The notes beneath the pieces are model-generated. The model was not told the DNA's origin. It was given only the letters and a program-made list of their open reading frames with translations, and ran no database searches. A stretch of 18,174 nucleotides of DNA from contig JAEDNR010000036.1 of NCBI GenBank assembly GCA_016302405.1, positions 1 to 18,174 on the forward strand. The letters run 5' to 3'. Origin of the DNA: Oscillospiraceae bacterium (GTDB lineage: Bacteria; Bacillota; Clostridia; Oscillospirales; Oscillospiraceae). This document shows, one piece after another, positions 1 to 7,006 of the stretch. The position numbers and the translations under genes were made by a program. The first letter of the stretch is position 1; each line of letters begins with the position of its first letter.

Positions 1-239
1 GGCACCCCTCCCGTCAGATACCTACCCTGTGTAGTCCCTTGTAAACTGTACTTTCTTGCAATGCTAATAATCCATGCCTTAAAAAAGTCCTTGTTTTTTA
101 ATTGAGCGAACTTTTGACAAGCGGCAAGGAAAACCTCTTGTAAAACATCGTCTGCATCCGCTTTTGAGTTCAAACGAAATCTCACAAAACGTTCTACAGA
201 CACTCGTTCTGCTTCCAACAATTTTTCAAATTCTTCCAT
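1..239 (-). CDS. ECF-type RNA polymerase sigma factor, N-terminal part (cut by window edge, possibly disrupted)
   Basis: Reading leftward from an ATG at 239, the frame stays open to base 1 (79 codons). A textbook Shine-Dalgarno (AAAGGAGGTGAGG) ends just before the start. Residues 1-61 look like sigma-70 region 2 of an ECF factor: an acidic/leucine-rich first helix, the region-2.1/2.2 core DADDVLQEVFLAA at about 28-40, and FFKAWIISIAR at about 52-62. ECF factors direct RNA polymerase to a small regulon, often including their own promoter. After residue 62 the expected basic, DNA-melting stretch (usually Arg-Asn-Lys followed by a Tyr-rich helix) is missing; the translation becomes KYSLQGTTQGRYLTGG, which I do not recognise as sigma. 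Either this homologue diverges or foreign sequence joins here. The segment is clearly more AT-rich than the neighbouring genes, which suggests recent acquisition. The C-terminal region 4 lies outside the window. Confidence 0.72.
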   Translation of the reverse strand, partial: MEEFEKLLEAERVSVERFVRFRLNSKADADDVLQEVFLAACQKFAQLKNKDFFKAWIISIARKYSLQGTTQGRYLTGGV

Positions 240-290
240 ATCCTCACCTCCTTTGGTCTATGAGTGATTAAAACCGGTTTCACTTATATA

Positions 291-316
291 GACGGGTAGC
301 AGTATTGAAAGGTTCA
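291..316 (-). promoter_or_regulatory. ECF-type promoter in front of the sigma-factor gene
   Basis: On the minus strand a -35-like TGAACC (311-316) is separated by exactly 16 bases from CGTC (291-294), followed by TATATA. TGAAAC-N16-CGTC is the form used by Bacillus ECF factors such as sigma-M, and CGTA/CGTC -10 elements are typical of the group. The position gives a leader of roughly 45-50 bases before the ATG at 239. The inference is that the factor drives its own transcription. The match is by eye to a short consensus. Confidence 0.55.
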
Positions 317-326
317 TTTTGCATTC

Positions 327-363
327 AAAAAAAAGCGGCACTCGACATTATTTCGAGTGCCGC
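327..363 (-). terminator. Intrinsic terminator downstream of the kinase gene
   Basis: An 11-bp perfect stem (GCGGCACTCGA at 335-345 with its complement at 353-363) has a 7-base loop. On the minus strand it is followed directly by eight T residues (327-334). It lies about 48 bases past the stop codon of the kinase gene and closes the plsX-rnc-kinase transcript before the ECF promoter begins at 316. Confidence 0.9.
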
Positions 364-410
364 AATTAACTGTTTTATGACGATCCGCCTATGCACAGGG
401 GCTGTTTTTC

Positions 411-1499
411 TTATCGGTGCAGGCACTGGCGGACGATGTCTTCCATCTTGTCCCGCTTGGCAAGCATATCCCGGCACAAAGCGATCTGGCAGCGGGTGCG
501 CACCAGATTGTGGTCGGGGCTCTTGATCTTAAAATAGGGGTCTCCCCGCAGGTAGTCATCCAGGAACCGGACCGCCAGTTCCGCCGTCAGGCAGAAGCAG
601 CTGATGGCCAGGGTGTCGGCCTCGGTATCCGTCATGGTACCGGCAGTCATTTCCAGGAAGCCTTCGGAAAATGCCCGGAATACCTCCAGGTCCACCTTTG
701 CCTTCTCCGCGTCGGGGCAGTCCTCCTCCACCTCGTTGGCGGCAAACCGGATAGCATCGCCGAAGTCATGTCCCATAAGGCCCGGCATGACCGTATCCAG
801 GTCAATGACCACCAGCGCCCGGTTGTCCTCGGGACTAAAGAGAACGTTATTGATCTTGGTGTCGTTGTGGGTCACCCGCAGGGGAAGCTTTCCCTGCAGG
901 TTCAGATCCGTCAGCGTACAGGCAAGGTCCTCCACGCTGAGCAGATACTCGATCTCTCTGCGTACCTGCCGGACACGTCCGGCTTTGTCTTCCGCGACAG
1001 CCTGGCGGAACATTTCATACCGCTGGCGGGTATTGTGGAAGCCGGGGATCGTCTCATGCAGGGCAGTGATGTCAAAATCGGAAAGCTGGTTCTGAAACTC
1101 GCCGAAAGCCCTTCCGGCGTTGCGGATGATCTGGGGATCCTGAACGGAATTATAGGTGACCGAGGGGATAAAATTGGTCATCCGCCAGAAATTGTCGCCG
1201 TCCTCCACATAGGTCTTCCGGTCATAAGTATGATGAAAATGGAGGCAAAGCTGTCCGGGGCACTTGCCGCGGATATGCTCCGTCACCTTGTCAATATTCT
1301 CCATCAGGCCCACCGGATCCCGGAACGCGTAGGTGTTTACATTCTGCACCAGAAAGGACTTGGGCCTGCCGTCTGCCAGGAGGAAATTCACCTTATAGGT
1401 CTGGTTTACGTTGCCCATCTGAATGGTTTCGTATCCCACATAGGTGTCCTCAATGCGGAAGCACCTGCACACTTCTTTTAATTTCTCATAAAGCTCCAT
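411..1499 (-). CDS. Phosphotransferase of the APH fold, N-acetylhexosamine 1-kinase (NahK)-like
   Basis: The 362-residue protein has the aminoglycoside-phosphotransferase/choline-kinase fold. The catalytic loop HNDTKINNVLF is at 211-221 (catalytic Asp213) and the metal-binding VIDLDT at 231-236, followed by MPGLMGHDFGDAIR at 238-251. The combination HNDTKxNNV plus DLDTVMPG...DFGDA is the pattern I associate with NahK/LnpB-like anomeric sugar kinases, which make hexosamine 1-phosphates from ATP; the sugar specificity here is inference. It appears cytoplasmic, with no signal peptide. The ATG start has a weak purine-rich site (AAGGGG) upstream. It follows rnc by 69 bases that contain a long perfect hairpin, and a strong terminator follows it. 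No galacto-N-biose phosphorylase, sugar transporter or epimerase is next to it, so the substrate cannot be read from context. Confidence 0.82.
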   Translation of the reverse strand: MELYEKLKEVCRCFRIEDTYVGYETIQMGNVNQTYKVNFLLADGRPKSFLVQNVNTYAFRDPVGLMENIDKVTEHIRGKCPGQLCLHFHHTYDRKTYVEDGDNFWRMTNFIPSVTYNSVQDPQIIRNAGRAFGEFQNQLSDFDITALHETIPGFHNTRQRYEMFRQAVAEDKAGRVRQVRREIEYLLSVEDLACTLTDLNLQGKLPLRVTHNDTKINNVLFSPEDNRALVVIDLDTVMPGLMGHDFGDAIRFAANEVEEDCPDAEKAKVDLEVFRAFSEGFLEMTAGTMTDTEADTLAISCFCLTAELAVRFLDDYLRGDPYFKIKSPDHNLVRTRCQIALCRDMLAKRDKMEDIVRQCLHR

Positions 1500-1517
1500 G
1501 GAAATTACCCCTTACTG

Positions 1518-1559
1518 CCGGATCTTCCTTTTTGACAGCCTGCAAAAAGGAAGATCCGG
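1518..1559. other. Perfect 16-bp inverted repeat between rnc and the kinase gene
   Basis: CCGGATCTTCCTTTTT (1518-1533) pairs without mismatch with 1544-1559 around a 10-base loop. No T tract follows the stem on either strand, so it is not a standard intrinsic terminator. It occupies most of the 69-base gap, so a transcript running from rnc into the kinase would carry a long RNA duplex directly after the rnc stop codon. Possible roles are mRNA processing or stability control, or partial attenuation. Confidence 0.75.
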
Positions 1560-1568
1560 ACGTATTTC

Positions 1569-2255
1569 TCAGTCTTCTTTTCCCGTCAGGGTGCGGATCG
1601 CTGCCCGGGCGGCATCCTGCTCCGCCCGCTTTTTGCTGCTGCCCCGTCCCACACCGATGACACCGCCGTTCAGCGCCACCTCAACGGAAAACACCTTCTC
1701 GTGGTCCGGACCGGATTCTCCCGTGAGGGTGTAGACGAGGCTCTGATTCTTCTTCTGCTGGACAAGCTCCTGCAGCTCCGTTTTATAGTCGGCGTTGTGG
1801 AACTCCGTCACCGGAACCTCCACCAGGATAAAGCTGCGGATGAACCGCTTGGCCGCCTCCATGCCGCCGTCCAGGAAGCAGGCGGCAATCACGGACTCCA
1901 TGGCGTCGGCCAGGATGGAATCCCGGGTTCTGCCGCCAAACCGCTCCTCTCCCTTGCCCAGAAGCAGGTGGTCTCCCAGATGGATGGTATTGGCTACCCC
2001 CGCCAGGGTCCTTTCACAGACCATGTCCGCCCGCATCCGGGTCAGCTCTCCCTCCGGACGGTCCGGAAAGCTGCGGTACAGATATTCCGCAACCACCATG
2101 CCCAGAATGCTGTCCCCCAAAAACTCCAGCCGCTCGTTGCTGAGCAGGCTGTTGTGCCAGTGCTCGTTGGCATAGGAGGAATGGGTCAGGGCGTTCTGCA
2201 GCAGGGAAATATTGCGGAAGCGGTAGCCGATGGCTTCCTCCAGGTCCTTAATCAT
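1569..2255 (-). CDS. rnc: Ribonuclease III
   Basis: RNase III cleaves double-stranded RNA in rRNA precursors and structured mRNAs. The 228-residue product has the standard length and layout. The endonuclease domain is at about 1-145 with the family signature NERLEFLGDS (40-49) and the second acidic cluster DAMESVIAA (117-125). The double-stranded-RNA-binding domain is at about 155-224, starting at DYKTELQELVQ and ending with SSKKRAEQDAARAAI. I chose the ATG at 2255 (MIKDLEE...) because an upstream in-frame start would add 25 residues that only translate the plsX end. With this start the gene overlaps plsX by 8 bases, implying translational coupling. In many Firmicutes acpP lies between plsX and rnc and smc follows rnc; neither is present here. 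Confidence 0.97.
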   Translation of the reverse strand: MIKDLEEAIGYRFRNISLLQNALTHSSYANEHWHNSLLSNERLEFLGDSILGMVVAEYLYRSFPDRPEGELTRMRADMVCERTLAGVANTIHLGDHLLLGKGEERFGGRTRDSILADAMESVIAACFLDGGMEAAKRFIRSFILVEVPVTEFHNADYKTELQELVQQKKNQSLVYTLTGESGPDHEKVFSVEVALNGGVIGVGRGSSKKRAEQDAARAAIRTLTGKED

Positions 2256-3285
2256 TGGGCTGCTCCCTCTTTTCGGCAAGAATTGCCAGGCTCTTCTCCA
2301 GTTCTCCCGTGAAGTCCTGCCCGGCGGCATCCGCCGCCTGCTTCACCGCGTTGCGGAATGCCAGGGCGTCGGAGGAACCATGGGCCTTGATAACGGGCTT
2401 GCGGATCCCCAGGAACTGGGTGCCGCCGATCTCCCGGTAGTCCAGCAGCTTCATTAGATCCTGAATTCCGGACCGGCACAGCAGATACCCCAGCTTGGAG
2501 GCCAGATTTTTCTTGAACGCCCGCTTCATCATGCTGCCCATGAACATGGCGGTACCCTCAATGGTCTTGAGCAGCACGTTTCCGGAAAAGCCGTCGCAGA
2601 CCACCACATCCACCGCTCCCAGAGGCACATCCCGGGCTTCCACATTGCCCGTAAAGTGAATGAGGCCGTTTTTATCCGCCTCCCGCAAAAGAGCGTATGT
2701 ATCCTTCTGAAGCTGGGTCCCCTTGCTGTCCTCGGTGCCGATGTTCAGCAGGCCCACTCTGGGCTGGGGGATGCCCAGCTGCTTTTTGGCATAGATGGAG
2801 CCGACCAGGGCAAACTGAAGCAAAAATTCCGGAGTGCACTCGGCATTGGCGCCGCAGTCTACAATTACGGTCTTGCCCCCAGCCTTGTTGGGCATCGCGG
2901 GGCCCATGGCGGCCCGGCGGATCCCCCGCACCCGCTTGACGATCAGCGTAGCGCCGGTGAGCAGCGCACCCGTAGAGCCGGCGGATACAAAAGCGTCGCC
3001 CTGACCCTCGGCCAGCAGCCGCAGCCCCACCACCATGGAGGAATTCTTCCGCTTGTGGATCACGGAGCCGGGATCATCGTGCATATCCACCACATCTTCG
3101 GCACCCGCGATCTCCATTCCGGCAGGCAGATCGGAAATACCGTGGCGGCGCATGACCTCCAGAATGGACTCCCCCCGTCCCACCAGGGTGACCTCCATAC
3201 CGTAGGCCTTCACCGCCTGAATGGCACCCAGTACGGGAGCTTCCGGCGCGTTGTCGCCGCCCATGGCATCAAGAATGATCTTCAT
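2248..3285 (-). CDS. plsX: Phosphate acyltransferase PlsX
   Basis: PlsX makes acyl-phosphate from acyl-ACP, feeding the PlsY step of phosphatidic acid synthesis at the membrane face. The 345-residue length fits the family. The N-terminus MKIILDAMGGDNAPEAPVLG is diagnostic, and the central motif VDCGANAEC (about 142-150) and a later VVCDGFSGNVLLKT stretch are also typical. A GAAGGG ribosome site precedes the ATG. The 82-base gap upstream (3286-3367) separates it from trmFO. It contains only a weak -10-like TAGAAT (3310-3315, minus strand) with no good -35 and a short CCGGA/TCCGG hairpin (3330-3343), so either read-through from trmFO or a weak local promoter is possible. plsX ends inside the first codons of rnc. 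Confidence 0.97.
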   Translation of the reverse strand: MKIILDAMGGDNAPEAPVLGAIQAVKAYGMEVTLVGRGESILEVMRRHGISDLPAGMEIAGAEDVVDMHDDPGSVIHKRKNSSMVVGLRLLAEGQGDAFVSAGSTGALLTGATLIVKRVRGIRRAAMGPAMPNKAGGKTVIVDCGANAECTPEFLLQFALVGSIYAKKQLGIPQPRVGLLNIGTEDSKGTQLQKDTYALLREADKNGLIHFTGNVEARDVPLGAVDVVVCDGFSGNVLLKTIEGTAMFMGSMMKRAFKKNLASKLGYLLCRSGIQDLMKLLDYREIGGTQFLGIRKPVIKAHGSSDALAFRNAVKQAADAAGQDFTGELEKSLAILAEKREQPND

Positions 3286-3367
3286 TGTGTTTCCCTTCTT
3301 TCTAGCTGGATTCTATGGAATAACGCACCCCGGATCTGTCCGGCGTCGCTTTCTGATTTCTCAGATC

Positions 3368-4669
3368 TCAAAATCCCGCGGCAACCAGTTCATCCACAGC
3401 CGCGAGGGCCCGGGCGGAAATGGCGGCGTTCTTTTCGGATTTTTTTCGCACCCGTTTTTCCAGGGGCGCGATGATGCTGAAATTGATATTCATGGGCTGG
3501 AAAGCCGTGACCGCCTCATCGCTGATATACAGCCCCAACGCGCCGATGGCGGTGGTTTTGGGAAAGTCCGGCGGCTCGGTACCCCGAAGCCTTGCCGCCA
3601 TGGCAACGGCAGCCAGGAAGCCGGAGGCTGTGGATTCCACATATCCCTCCACCCCGGTCATCTGCCCGGCAAAGGCCACCATGGGGTCCCGGCGGTCGGC
3701 GTAATACCGGTCCAGCAGCCTGGGGCTTTGCAGGAAGGTATTGCGGTGCATCACGCCGTAGCGCAGAAATTCCGCGTGTTCCAGGCCGGGGATCATGGAA
3801 AAGACCCGCTTCTGCTCCCCGAATTTCAGATGGGTCTGGAAGCCCACCAGATTGTAAACGCTCTTTGCCGCGTTGTCCTGGCGAAGCTGGACAACCGCCC
3901 AGGGCTCCTTCCCCGTTCGGGGGTCCGTCAGGCCTACGGGCTTCATGGGGCCGTAGCGCAGGGTATCCGCGCCCCGGCGGGCCATGACCTCCACGGGCAT
4001 GCAGCCTTCAAACACATTGGCATCCTCAAAGCCGTGGACCTCCGCCTCCTGGGCAGTGCTCAGCTCCCGGACGAAGTCCGCGTACTCCTGGGGGTTCATG
4101 GCGCAGTTTACATAATCCGGAGTTCCCCGGTCATACCGGGACTGCCACCAGGCCTTTTCCATATCCACCGAATCCGCCGCGATCAGGGGGGCGGCGGCAT
4201 CAAAGAAGTGCAGGTACTCCGTGCCGAAGTAGCTGCCGATGGCGTCACTCAGGGCATCGGAGGTCAGCGGGCCGGTGGCAACAATCACAGGTCCCTCCGG
4301 CACCCGGGTGACCTCCCCGGGAATCACGGTGATATTGGGATGGCTGCGGACCTTTTCCGTCACCATGGCGGAAAAGCCCTGCCGGTCCACGGCAAGACAG
4401 CCCCCCGCTTCCACCCGGGTGGCGTCGGCGCAAGCCATGATCAGGCTGCCGCAGCGGCGCAGCTCTTCCTTGAGAAGACCCACGGCATTTTCCAGCCGGT
4501 CCCCCCGGAAGGAGTTGGAGCACACCAGCTCGGCAAAGTCCGGGCTGTGGTGGGCAGGGGTCATCTTCTCCGGCTTCATTTCATACAGCGCCACCTGGAA
4601 GCCCCGGTTTGCCAGCTGCCAGGCAGCCTCGGACCCCGCAAGCCCCGCGCCGATCACTTTTACCGTCAT
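3368..4669 (-). CDS. trmFO: TrmFO, methylenetetrahydrofolate-tRNA-(uracil-54-C5)-methyltransferase
   Basis: TrmFO uses FAD and methylenetetrahydrofolate to make 5-methyluridine at position 54 in the tRNA T-loop. The 433-residue product begins with the FAD-binding VIGAGLAGSEAAWQLANRG (about 5-23). It carries the family cysteines in LVCSNSFRG (Cys50) and FEGCMPVEVMARRG (Cys223), matching the two cysteines known to matter in the Bacillus enzyme. The C-terminal region GYVESTASGFLAA is also typical. Its ATG overlaps the topA stop codon as ATGA (4666-4669), so it is translationally coupled to topA. The topA-trmFO pair is a conserved Firmicutes arrangement. Confidence 0.97.
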   Translation of the reverse strand: MTVKVIGAGLAGSEAAWQLANRGFQVALYEMKPEKMTPAHHSPDFAELVCSNSFRGDRLENAVGLLKEELRRCGSLIMACADATRVEAGGCLAVDRQGFSAMVTEKVRSHPNITVIPGEVTRVPEGPVIVATGPLTSDALSDAIGSYFGTEYLHFFDAAAPLIAADSVDMEKAWWQSRYDRGTPDYVNCAMNPQEYADFVRELSTAQEAEVHGFEDANVFEGCMPVEVMARRGADTLRYGPMKPVGLTDPRTGKEPWAVVQLRQDNAAKSVYNLVGFQTHLKFGEQKRVFSMIPGLEHAEFLRYGVMHRNTFLQSPRLLDRYYADRRDPMVAFAGQMTGVEGYVESTASGFLAAVAMAARLRGTEPPDFPKTTAIGALGLYISDEAVTAFQPMNINFSIIAPLEKRVRKKSEKNAAISARALAAVDELVAAGF

Positions 4670-6990
4670 ACGCCCGGCTCCTTCTTGCTGCCGGACTTTT
4701 TCGCCCCGGCAGCGGTCTTTTTTGTTCCGGTCTTCTTTGCCGTGGTTTTCTTCCCGGCAGCCGTCTTTTTTGCTGCGGATGCTTTCCGGGTCCCGGCAGA
4801 TTTTGTGGTCTTCGGGGCCTCGGCCTTGGGCGCTTCCAGTTCCTCCGGTGTGGCTTCCCCGCCGGGAGCGGCATCGGTTTTCTTTTTATAGTAGCCCCGC
4901 TTGTCCTCCGGCAGGAACCGGGAACAGTTTGGATTGACGCAGAAAGGCTTCATCCTGCCTTTGCCGGACCGCTTGAACAGGGTCTGTCCGCACTCCGGGC
5001 AGTCCTCCGCGGTGGGAACGTCCCAGGTCATAAAGCCGCACTCCGCGCCCCGTTCGCAGGCGTAGTAGGCAAAGCCCCGCTTGGACCGGCGTTTCAGAAT
5101 CGAACTGCCGCACTTGGGGCACCGGCCGGGCATCCGCTCCACCAAGGGCTTGGTAAATTTGCACTCCGGGAATCCGGGGCAGGCCAGGAATTTGCCGAAA
5201 CGGCCGGTCTTAATGACCATCTTCCGCCCGCACACCTCGCAGATTTCGTCGGTCTCCTCCTCGGGTACCTTCAGGCGCACACCCTCCAGGGCAGTCTCCG
5301 CGTCCTTGAGCTCCGTTTCAAAGTCCTTGTAGAAATCCGCCAGCAGATCCACCCAGTTCTGTTTGCCCTCTTCCACCTGGTCCAGGCGGCTTTCCATATT
5401 GGCGGTGAACTCCACATCGATGATGTCCTGGAACCGGTCCACCATCAGTCCCGTGACCACCTCTCCCAGAGGCGTGGGAACCAAGTGCTTCTCCTTCTTT
5501 TCCACATACTCCCGGTCTTCAATGGTGGAGATGGTGGCGGCGTAGGTGGAGGGGCGGCCTACACCCTTTTCTTCCATTGCCTTTACCAGGGTTGCCTCGG
5601 TAAACCGGGCAGGGGGCTGGGTAAAGTGCTGCTGCTTATCGATTTTGGAAGCCGTGGCTTTCTCCCCCACCTGCAGCTCCGGCAGAGGGGAGCCCACCGG
5701 CTCCGTTTCCTCATCCCGGCCCTCTTCATAAACGGCGATAAAGCCGGGGAACCGGAGGCTCTGGTTGGTGGCCCGGAACACATGTCCCGCGCATTCCGTA
5801 TCGATGGCCACGGTATCATAGACGGCGTTTGCCATCTGGCTGGCCAGGAACCGGCTCCAGATCAGCTTGTAGAGCTTATACTGGTCCAGGGTCAGGCTGG
5901 AACGAACCCGCTCCGGGTCCAGCTCCACATGGGTGGGGCGGATGGCTTCGTGGGCATCCTGGGCCCCGGCCTTGGTCTTGTACACATGGAATTTTCCGTA
6001 ATAATATTCTTTGCCGTAGCGGCCCCGAATGAAATCGGCGGCGGCGGCCATAGCCTCGTCACTTAAACGCAGGGAGTCGGTACGCATATAGGTGATCAGG
6101 CCCAGCGTACCCTCGCCGTCCACGTCAACACCCTCATAAAGCTGCTGTGCCAGCATCATGGTGCGCTTGGGGGTCATATTCAGCTTCCGGGAAGCCTCCT
6201 GCTGCAGGGTGGAGGTGGTAAAGGGAGGGGCAGCGGAACGCTTTTTCTCCGCTTTCTTCACGTTGGTAACGGTGAATTCCTTTCCCTGAATGTCGTCGAT
6301 TACCGCCTGGGTGGCAGCCTCGTTTTCCAGTTCCCGCTTCTTTTCCTCGCCGTAGTACCGGGCGACAAAGGAGCCGGGCTTCCGGAGCCTTTGCAGCGTC
6401 ACGTCCAGCGACCAGTATTCCTTGGGCTGAAACGCCCGAATTTCGTTTTCCCGGTCCACCACCATCCGGGTGGCTACGGACTGGACCCGTCCGGCGGAAA
6501 GTCCCCGGCGGACCTTTTTCCACAGCAGCGGAGAAAGCTCATAGCCTACGATCCGGTCCAGAATCCGCCGGGCCTGCTGGGCATCCACAAGATCGTAGTC
6601 GATCCCCCGGGGATGCAGAATGGACTGGCGCACCACATTCTGGGTGATCTCATTAAAGGTGACCCGTTGGGTCTTCTCGTCGGGAAGCTCCAAAAGCTCC
6701 TTTAAGTGCCAGGAAATGGCCTCTCCCTCCCGGTCCGGGTCGGTTGCCAGATACACGGTATCCGCCTTGTCGGCAGCCGTTTTCAGCTCCCGGATGAGAT
6801 CCTCCTTGCCCTGTACCGGCTGGTACTGGGGAGTGAAGCCGTTTTTCAAATCCACGCCCATGGTGCTCTTGGGAAGATCCCGCAGATGGCCCATACTGGC
6901 CTTTACCACATAGTCCGGCCCAAGATATTTTCCGATCGTTTTCGCCTTGGAGGGCGACTCCACGATCACCAGATTAGAAGGTCTTGCCAT
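4666..6990 (-). CDS. topA: DNA topoisomerase I (type IA) with lysine-rich tail
   Basis: TopA relaxes negative supercoils by single-strand passage. Visible parts of the 774-residue protein: the Toprim domain at about 5-115 with Glu11 in VESPSKAKTIG and the acidic TDPDREGE (83-90); the active-site tyrosine Tyr301 in ITYMRTDS; and KGVGRPSTYA at about 475-484. Three C-terminal four-cysteine zinc fingers follow (584/587/604/610, 624/627/645/651, 664/667/684/689). Beyond about residue 705 runs a low-complexity tail with 16 lysines in its last 53 residues, arranged in KK-T/A-A repeats like histone H1 or mycobacterial HupB tails. The gene starts 16 bases after dprA, with CGGAGA as the likely ribosome site, and overlaps trmFO by 4 bases. 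Confidence 0.97.
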   Translation of the reverse strand: MARPSNLVIVESPSKAKTIGKYLGPDYVVKASMGHLRDLPKSTMGVDLKNGFTPQYQPVQGKEDLIRELKTAADKADTVYLATDPDREGEAISWHLKELLELPDEKTQRVTFNEITQNVVRQSILHPRGIDYDLVDAQQARRILDRIVGYELSPLLWKKVRRGLSAGRVQSVATRMVVDRENEIRAFQPKEYWSLDVTLQRLRKPGSFVARYYGEEKKRELENEAATQAVIDDIQGKEFTVTNVKKAEKKRSAAPPFTTSTLQQEASRKLNMTPKRTMMLAQQLYEGVDVDGEGTLGLITYMRTDSLRLSDEAMAAAADFIRGRYGKEYYYGKFHVYKTKAGAQDAHEAIRPTHVELDPERVRSSLTLDQYKLYKLIWSRFLASQMANAVYDTVAIDTECAGHVFRATNQSLRFPGFIAVYEEGRDEETEPVGSPLPELQVGEKATASKIDKQQHFTQPPARFTEATLVKAMEEKGVGRPSTYAATISTIEDREYVEKKEKHLVPTPLGEVVTGLMVDRFQDIIDVEFTANMESRLDQVEEGKQNWVDLLADFYKDFETELKDAETALEGVRLKVPEEETDEICEVCGRKMVIKTGRFGKFLACPGFPECKFTKPLVERMPGRCPKCGSSILKRRSKRGFAYYACERGAECGFMTWDVPTAEDCPECGQTLFKRSGKGRMKPFCVNPNCSRFLPEDKRGYYKKKTDAAPGGEATPEELEAPKAEAPKTTKSAGTRKASAAKKTAAGKKTTAKKTGTKKTAAGAKKSGSKKEPGV

Positions 6991-7006
6991 GAATAGTCTC
7001 CGTTTC

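Noticed and set aside
417..1481. Plus-strand 354-codon frame opposite the kinase gene
   Set aside because: It mirrors the kinase codons on the GC-rich opposite strand, has no recognisable domain and no ribosome site.
1518..1559. Intrinsic terminator after rnc
   Set aside because: The stem is perfect but no T tract follows on either strand, so it was listed as a hairpin of unknown role.
2256..2330. N-terminal extension of rnc
   Set aside because: It lies inside plsX in another frame and is absent from RNase III proteins; MIKDLEE is the natural start.
3221..4891. Plus-strand 556-codon frame opposite trmFO
   Set aside because: Antisense to well-supported trmFO and its neighbours; low-complexity His/Gly/Pro-rich translation typical of a shadow frame.
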